Source: Candidatus Altimarinota bacterium
Lineage (GTDB): Bacteria > Patescibacteriota > Gracilibacteria > Absconditabacterales > Absconditicoccaceae
Direction: 5' to 3'
DNA: 8,597 bases
Assembly: GCA_027062165.1 (NCBI GenBank)
Contig: JAMOTU010000086.1
Span: forward strand, 1 to 8,597
Below, piece by piece: positions 7,671 through 8,597 of the stretch. A model generated the notes under the pieces. It was not told where the DNA came from, ran no database searches, and saw only the letters and a list, made by a program, of their open reading frames with translations. How positions within the stretch are numbered: position 1 is the first letter of the stretch; every line of letters begins with the position of its first letter. A program made the translations under genes and the position numbers.

Positions 7671-8523
7671 AATATTCCAGTTTATATATTAATGAAACAA
7701 AAAAATAAATCAAAATAAAATAAACTAATATCAAATTAATTAACCAATTTTTGTAATCTAATAAGTTAGAAAAAAATGATATAATAGGCATCAAAACTAT
7801 CATTACTAAAATGACAAAATATATTTTGTGATTTCTAAAAATCCTGTATATTATAGATAATAACCAAAAAGTAAAAACTAAATAGAAAATAAAGTAATCT
7901 ATTGAAAAATCTTTTAAACTTAACATCGACAAAGAAAAATTGTAATATATATGTAAAAAGGTCCCTAAAACAAAAGTTTCCACTACTATTTCAACTGGAG
8001 AATGTCAATAAAAACTTTCTTTTTTTCCCTTTAATAGATAATCAATAGTTACATCTAATACAAAAATTTTTAGAAAAAATTGTAAAATAGTTTTAATAGA
8101 TCTCTTACTATTGTAGTATATAAATTTTATCAAACTAGGAAAATCAGTTAATTTAGTAAATTTTCTTTTATAAAGCTTAAAAACATTAGGAAAATAACGA
8201 TGTATAAAAAAACTCTTGTAAATCAAATATCAGTAAATCATTCATAAAAGCATATGTATTAAACCTCAAACAATGAATATTCTATAAATCAACAATTCTA
8301 TATCTAAACCTGACTGAATATATACAAAGTTTTCATAAATTGAAAAGGTAAGTCAAACTAATCATCAAAATACAGTCCAAAATTTTCAAGAATATCTAGT
8401 TAAATCTTTAAAATTTATTAAAATTGAATATATAACTAAAAATTTAGCAATTTCCTCTAATATTGGTCAAATAATAATACTCTGTAAAATTTCAAGTGAA
8501 GTGCACCACTTTAAGAAATAAGA
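7666..8523 (-). pseudogene. PrsW-family membrane protease, 5' end lost at an IS element
   Basis: Reading TGA as Gly gives 285 open codons down to the TAA at 7666-7668, but the frame has no ATG before codon 91 and is closed by TAA at 8524-8526. Counting from codon 1 at 8523, PrsW-family (PF13367) motifs appear in order: ILEEIAK (21-27, the EExxK metal or catalytic site), GLTFSIYEN (57-65), the conserved His in LIHMLLG (88-94), and TFLHIYYNF further on, with several membrane helices. PrsW proteases cut membrane proteins such as anti-sigma factors. Family members normally have about 60-70 residues with two helices before EExxK; here only about 20 codons precede it, and those before about 8482 belong to the IS end. 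The catalytic core is intact, so recent inactivation or an unusual non-ATG start are both possible. The missing 5' part may lie beyond the window across the IS. Confidence 0.7.
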
Positions 8524-8597
8524 TTAATTCTAGTATTAAAGAACACTTCATAAGGAGTTAAAAAATTGTGTATTTTTCTAGGCATTAAGTTTATTAT
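8482..8597 (-). mobile_element. End of an IS30-type insertion sequence
   Basis: The stretch holds the 3' end of a transposase gene and then about 30 bp of noncoding DNA with short inverted repeats (aagtg 8494-8498 against cactt 8507-8511, around gtgcac). Positioning a terminal repeat right after the transposase stop, containing a GTGCACTT-like core, fits IS30-family ends as I know them. The exact outer boundary (about 8482) is estimated from where prsW-like coding begins; the other end and target duplication are outside the window. Confidence 0.55.
8511..8597 (-). CDS. IS30-family transposase, C-terminal 28 residues only
   Basis: The frame entering from the right edge encodes 28 residues and a TAA. 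It contains PRKIHNFLTPYEVFFN, matching the NxRPRKxLxxxTPxEVFF pattern near the C-terminus of IS30-family DDE transposases, which normally end within a dozen or so residues of it, as here. No TGA codon occurs in this piece, so it does not show which code the element was adapted to. The catalytic domain lies outside the window, so activity cannot be judged. Confidence 0.65.
   Translation of the reverse strand: MINLMPRKIHNFLTPYEVFFNTRINLIS

Noticed and set aside
1..8597. Massive gene decay, judged from many in-frame TGA stops
   Set aside because: TGA falls on conserved glycines in several families, so it is recoding. Only the prsW-like gene shows independent signs of being broken.
1..8597. Mycoplasma/Spiroplasma code (UGA as Trp)
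   Set aside because: UGA fills obligatory Gly positions of P-loops, and UGG is used for Trp beside it.
1..8597. tRNA genes, rRNA, CRISPR array
   Set aside because: No cloverleaf-like conserved arms, no rRNA-like stretches and no regularly spaced repeats were found; coding sequence fills nearly all of the window.

Overview
This window is strongly AT-rich and comes from a bacterium that reads UGA as glycine (translation table 25), so the source is most likely Candidatus Absconditabacteria (SR1) or Gracilibacteria (BD1-5). The evidence is internal. Under the standard code almost every gene breaks into fragments at in-frame TGA codons. Reading TGA as Gly restores full-length proteins and puts glycine exactly where families require it: the DnaX P-loop GPRGTGKT has all three glycines as TGA, the KaiC-like P-loop GAPDTGKS has both, and exonuclease III has CGDMN, SGWR and GSDH. 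TGG is also used for Trp, so this is not the Mycoplasma code. All stops seen are TAA, apart from one TAG. The sequence cannot separate the two candidate phyla.

Every recognised gene is on the minus strand, so transcription runs from high to low coordinates. From right to left: the 3' end of an IS30-type transposase with the element's end (about 8482-8597); a prsW-like membrane protease that has lost its 5' part at that IS end (7666 to about 8481); a yqeY-like gene (7203-7646); a small two-helix pilin of the T4SS_pilin type (6742-7185); an unrecognised 132-aa protein (6316-6714); and a KaiC/RadA-like P-loop ATPase (5403-6296). Gaps between these genes are 17-27 bp, which suggests one transcription unit. 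It is followed by an A/U-only hairpin with a U-run that may terminate it.

Next come a ComF-like phosphoribosyltransferase (4669-5346), dnaX for the DNA polymerase III clamp loader (3162-4622), a very basic 101-aa protein whose start overlaps the end of dnaX by 11 bp (2867-3172), an unrecognised membrane-anchored 465-aa protein with an Asn/Lys/Gly-rich stretch (1449-2846), and an exonuclease III gene (560-1423). A consensus-like promoter (TTGACA, 16 bp, TATAAT) sits across the end of the exonuclease gene. It drives a partial gene that runs off the left edge and looks like PilN of type IV pili (1-509).

Functionally the window mixes replication and repair (dnaX, exonuclease III) with cell-surface items (pilin, PilN-like protein, membrane-anchored protein). 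The ComF-like protein and PilN hint at DNA uptake, but that link is inference. No tRNA, rRNA or CRISPR array was seen, and no gap exceeds 300 bases.
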